Source: Chloroflexaceae bacterium UBA1466 (GTDB lineage: Bacteria; Chloroflexota; Chloroflexia; Chloroflexales; Chloroflexaceae). From it: 6,138 nt of DNA. The first letter of the stretch is position 1. The number at the start of each line of letters is the position of its first letter. The notes below the pieces were generated by a model. That model saw only the letters and a program-made list of their open reading frames with translations, searched no databases and was not told where the DNA came from. The stretch spans positions 2,254 to 8,391 of the forward strand of contig DCSM01000143.1 of assembly GCA_002325605.1 (NCBI GenBank), read 5' to 3'. Both the position numbers and the translations under genes were made by a program. This document shows positions 3,814 to 6,138 of this stretch, one piece after another.

Positions 3814-6138
3814 ATGAACTCATTTGCCTTTCGCCGCTTTTGGTGGACTCCTTGGCTTTGGCTCTTTCTGGCTCTCGGAGGTTGTAGTCAAAGCTCGGTA
3901 AGCCAAGATGAGCGCATTGTCAACCAACTCACGGTTGCGGCCAGTAAACCTTCGGTTCGTCCTGCTTCGGGACTTCAGCAAGTTCAGTCACCGTCTGCAA
4001 CCGTGCTGCCCAATTCGCCAACTTCTGGCCCTGTTGTGTCGACCCCGATCTCCCCTGCTTCAACAAGTTCAGCAACCGCCCCGACCCCTTTGCCCCCAAC
4101 TGCTACGCCTAACCCCGCCTTCAAAGACTTTAGTTTTTGTACCCAGACCGCTGGCGGGGATGGGCAAGAGCGTTTTTCAGGCCACCTTTATACCACGCAA
4201 GCCGTAGGTTTTCCAGCCTACGAGCGTTTGACCCTCGATTTTGAACGGAAGCCAGATGCCCCACTTCTGCAAGCTCTTGCCGATTGTGTCAATGAACGAG
4301 ATTTTCGCCTTTTGAACCGGGAGCCAGTGGCTCCTGGCAAGTACGTACTCCAAGTAAAGCTGCCAACTTGGCTCCACGATGAGGATTTCTATAATTCACC
4401 TGTCAGGGTGGTGCAAACTTTCACAACCACGAAGGTCATCCAAAGCCTCAAAATCAGCTTTGACCCTCACGCCAATCATGGGGCAACGCTCGTCCTCGGC
4501 CTTTCGCACCCGGCCCTCTATCACTTAGAGCTTGAATCGGTCTCGCCAGGGACGGTGCGCTTGGTCATAGATGTTGCGCGTGCTACGACTATCCTCCCCG
4601 CAAGTAATCCGTTGGCTGTACCTTTGGGCAGTAACAAGGTGCAAGCCCCACCGCTTTTCTTCCTCCGCGAGGGCGATATTTGGCGGCTAGATGCTTCAGG
4701 CGCGATCAGCTTGACCCAGACCTTGGCCGACGAAACAGCCTTAGCGGTCAGCAATGATGGGCAAATGCTGGCCTTCTGTCGCACCCAAAATCCAGGCGTT
4801 GATCCAACCGAACATACAGGGGCTCTTCCTAGCACCTTATGGGTAATGAAGGCTGATGGGAAAGAGGAGCGCCAAGTTGCCACAGCGGGAATCTCCTGCG
4901 CGGAACCGTCCTTCAGCCCTGATGATTCAATGCTTGCTTTTGGGGTAGTTGAAAGTGAGCTTTTGCCGCTCCAGCAAACGATTTGGATGGTCAGCCTGGG
5001 CCGCAGGCTAGAAGCCCACGCTACGCCGCCCAAGAAAGCCACTGCTGCGCCCAAGAATGCTACTGCGACTAGCGCTTTGAGTAATACCGCTGCCCTTAGT
5101 TCTACCGTGGCCCTTAGCACGACCAAGCCTTCGGCAAGCTCAGGCTCCGTTCAGCAACCGCCTGTTGACAAAAGCGCGGTCCGCTTCTTAGCTGGCCGCG
5201 ATGCTTGGAATCGCTCGCAGCCGCAATGGTTGGCAAACGGGAGTCTCCTTTATGCTGCCGAAGCCCAAGATGGCCGGAAGACTTTGCTGCTGCGAGCGCC
5301 TGACACAGGCTTAGAAATTGATGTCGGGGCAAATTTGGTCACGAGCGAAGAGTATGAAGCTTTGACCCGACCTTCTGTTTCACCTGATGGAAAGATGGTC
5401 GCGGTGGAAGCTTTGCGCGGCGCAAACAAAGGGGCTGACTTGCTGCTTTTGGAACTGGACAAAACGGGGTTCAAAGAGGATTACAAGAAAAATACGCTCA
5501 AAAAGGGCTATTGGACGCGCCCCCTCGCTTGGCAAAAAGATGGCTCCCTAATCTACCTTACGACAGCGTGTACCAGTACGCTCGTTGACGATTACGCTCT
5601 TTATCGGCGCAGCAAAGATGGGAAAGAACCGCGCCTTTTGGCGACAGGAGCCAATCTGGGGGCTTTGGGCGAAGTCGTGGCGACAGAGCAGGGTTTAGCT
5701 TATGTGCTGGCGACACGCGCCCAGCCTGGGACGCGAGGGCCCACGCTTGTTGCACCTCATAGCCCCGCGAGTCTTTGGTTTTGGGATTTGGCCAAAAATA
5801 GCAGAGGGAAGATCCAGGGTGCGGAGCAGGGAATCCCCGCCTTGGTCAAAGGGGCAGGCGAAACGACTTTGACCTTCTTGCCTGCTGACTTGCCAACGCC
5901 AGAGCCTGCGCCAGCCACGGCGATCACGGCAACTCAAGCGCTTACCGCAACGCCTCCGCTTTCCCCCACGCGAGCTTTGACCACCACACGAGCTTTGACC
6001 TCGACCACGACTCGACCTTTGACCACCACCCGCATTTTGACCACCACCCGCTCTTTGACGCGCACAATGCCATTAGGGACCCCAACCTCTACGCCAATGC
6101 TTCAGCAGCCTTCGGCAAGCTCAGGCTCCGTTCAGCAA
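3814..6138 (+). CDS. Large lipoprotein with AMIN-like domain and TolB/PD40-type beta-propeller motifs, 3' end cut by window edge
   Basis: Open for 775 codons with no stop before the right edge. Residues 1-24 form a lipoprotein signal peptide (two Arg, a Trp/Leu-rich core, lipobox LGGC with C24 as lipidation site), so the protein should be anchored on the outer face of the membrane. Residues about 42-105 are a Ser/Thr/Pro linker. Residues about 110-255 resemble an AMIN-like domain (YVLQVKLP, LGLSHPALYHLELE, VRLVIDVA). Propeller-type motifs follow: AVSNDGQMLAF (about 311), FSPDDSMLAF (367), QWLANGSLLYA (about 472), SVSPDGKMVAV (521), LAWQKDGSLIYL (571). A low-complexity Ala/Thr/Ser segment (about 395-450) interrupts the propeller. 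From about 700 the chain is Thr/Pro-rich with RxLTTT repeats. It probably binds a ligand or wall component; no enzymatic motif is seen. An alternative ATG at 3775 adds 13 residues but is less likely. It follows the regulator by 55 bases. Confidence 0.85.
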   Translation, partial: MNSFAFRRFWWTPWLWLFLALGGCSQSSVSQDERIVNQLTVAASKPSVRPASGLQQVQSPSATVLPNSPTSGPVVSTPISPASTSSATAPTPLPPTATPNPAFKDFSFCTQTAGGDGQERFSGHLYTTQAVGFPAYERLTLDFERKPDAPLLQALADCVNERDFRLLNREPVAPGKYVLQVKLPTWLHDEDFYNSPVRVVQTFTTTKVIQSLKISFDPHANHGATLVLGLSHPALYHLELESVSPGTVRLVIDVARATTILPASNPLAVPLGSNKVQAPPLFFLREGDIWRLDASGAISLTQTLADETALAVSNDGQMLAFCRTQNPGVDPTEHTGALPSTLWVMKADGKEERQVATAGISCAEPSFSPDDSMLAFGVVESELLPLQQTIWMVSLGRRLEAHATPPKKATAAPKNATATSALSNTAALSSTVALSTTKPSASSGSVQQPPVDKSAVRFLAGRDAWNRSQPQWLANGSLLYAAEAQDGRKTLLLRAPDTGLEIDVGANLVTSEEYEALTRPSVSPDGKMVAVEALRGANKGADLLLLELDKTGFKEDYKKNTLKKGYWTRPLAWQKDGSLIYLTTACTSTLVDDYALYRRSKDGKEPRLLATGANLGALGEVVATEQGLAYVLATRAQPGTRGPTLVAPHSPASLWFWDLAKNSRGKIQGAEQGIPALVKGAGETTLTFLPADLPTPEPAPATAITATQALTATPPLSPTRALTTTRALTSTTTRPLTTTRILTTTRSLTRTMPLGTPTSTPMLQQPSASSGSVQQ
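3973..3993 (+). repeat. Short interspersed repeat, diverged type A copy
   Basis: This stretch matches CTTCAACAAGTTCAGCAACCG of the type A repeat at 18 of 21 positions. It sits in the Ser/Thr/Pro linker of the lipoprotein and encodes LQQVQSP. It is shifted in codon phase relative to neither the gene nor the intact copies: the CTT codon begins at 3973, whereas in the intact copies the element is read GCT-TCA. It may be an older copy or a chance resemblance in low-complexity DNA. Confidence 0.35.
4056..4078 (+). repeat. Short interspersed repeat, type A copy 2 (in the lipoprotein linker)
   Basis: Identical over 23 bases to 3713-3735 in the preceding gene and read in the same codon phase, giving ASTSSAT at residues 82-88. 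It lies in the low-complexity linker between the lipid anchor and the AMIN-like domain. Confidence 0.8.
5126..5160 (+). repeat. Short interspersed repeat, type B copy 1 (inside the propeller region)
   Basis: Positions 5126-5157 are identical over 32 bases to 6107-6138. The first part (CCTTCGGCAAGCTCAG) aligns with the type A core and the last part (TTCAGCAACCG) is the shared type A ending, so type B looks like type A with an extra middle segment. It encodes PSASSGSVQQP (residues 439-449) at the end of the Ala/Thr/Ser-rich insertion that interrupts the propeller. Confidence 0.85.
5971..6066 (+). repeat. 18-bp tandem repeats coding for a Thr-rich RxLTTT tract
   Basis: Five units start at 5971, 5989, 6013, 6031 and 6049. 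Four are 18 bases long and the second is 24. The consensus is CGNNNTTTGACCACCACC, encoding Arg-x-Leu-Thr-Thr-Thr (residues 720-751). They form an extended, positively charged Thr-rich stalk near the right edge of the lipoprotein. The third unit and fourth unit are nearly identical in their last 12 bases, which suggests recent expansion. Confidence 0.75.
6107..6138 (+). repeat. Short interspersed repeat, type B copy 2 (cut by window edge)
   Basis: Identical over all 32 visible bases to 5126-5157 and read in the same codon phase, giving PSASSGSVQQ (residues 766-775). The copy ends at the window edge, so its last bases (ACCG type ending) cannot be checked. Confidence 0.8.

Noticed and set aside
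3908..4207. Forward open frame of 99 codons in another frame of the lipoprotein linker
   Set aside because: It is Pro/Leu/Arg-rich, lacks a ribosome site and overlaps the lipoprotein signal-linker region that has a clear lipobox in its own frame.
4521..5126. Reverse-strand open frame of 201 codons opposite the lipoprotein
   Set aside because: The forward frame carries propeller motifs and stays open for 775 codons. The reverse product has no recognisable domain and is Ala/Val/Ser-rich from the antisense of linker DNA.
3713..6138. Repeats considered as a CRISPR array
   Set aside because: Spacing is irregular (hundreds of bases), the repeats are within coding frames and no cas gene is present.

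Overview
The window looks like chromosomal DNA from a member of the Chloroflexota (a Herpetosiphon- or Roseiflexus-like relative). That placement is an inference. It rests on the style of the sliding-clamp protein (the segment around ITCWIGARVEVEG at residues 54-66), a thioredoxin with a Cys-rich N-terminus, a NarL/LuxR-type regulator, and a large Ser/Thr/Pro-rich lipoprotein, all in DNA of roughly middling GC. No RNA gene, CRISPR array, transposase or phage gene was seen.

Layout. Positions 1-530, minus strand: an XRE-family regulator with a C-terminal cupin, cut by the left edge. Positions 531-824 are a divergent intergenic region. It has a sigma70-like promoter facing left, two inverted repeats around that promoter, an extended -10 promoter facing right, and a long imperfect hairpin with a T-rich tail just before the next gene's ribosome binding site. 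Positions 825-2108: dnaN, with an acidic 9-bp-repeat insertion inside the clamp. Positions 2109-2259: a second extended -10 promoter and two abutting small inverted repeats. Positions 2260-6138 look like one left-to-right operon: a ferredoxin-like/thioredoxin fusion, a LuxR-type regulator whose receiver has lost every phosphorylation residue, and a lipoprotein of at least 775 residues that runs off the right edge. The lipoprotein has an AMIN-like domain, TolB/PD40-type propeller motifs and extensive low-complexity linkers.

How the genes may work together. A redox protein, an apparently phosphorylation-independent DNA-binding regulator and a surface lipoprotein share one promoter and tight spacing, so they may form one envelope- or redox-linked module. 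The sequence does not prove this. dnaN sits here without dnaA, recF or gyrB beside it, next to a regulator that is transcribed away from it.

Most distinctive features: (1) a family of short interspersed repeats, five recognisable copies in 2.4 kb, all inside coding sequence of two adjacent genes and all in the same codon phase, giving Ser/Ala/Thr-rich linkers; (2) the fully degenerate receiver (H14, G15, E60, G88, Q110 where D, D, D, T, K are expected); (3) the 8-Cys domain fused to a CAPC thioredoxin; (4) the END-repeat insertion in the clamp; and (5) the terminator-like hairpin in the dnaN leader. The whole last 2.3 kb is one open frame with no stop before the edge.
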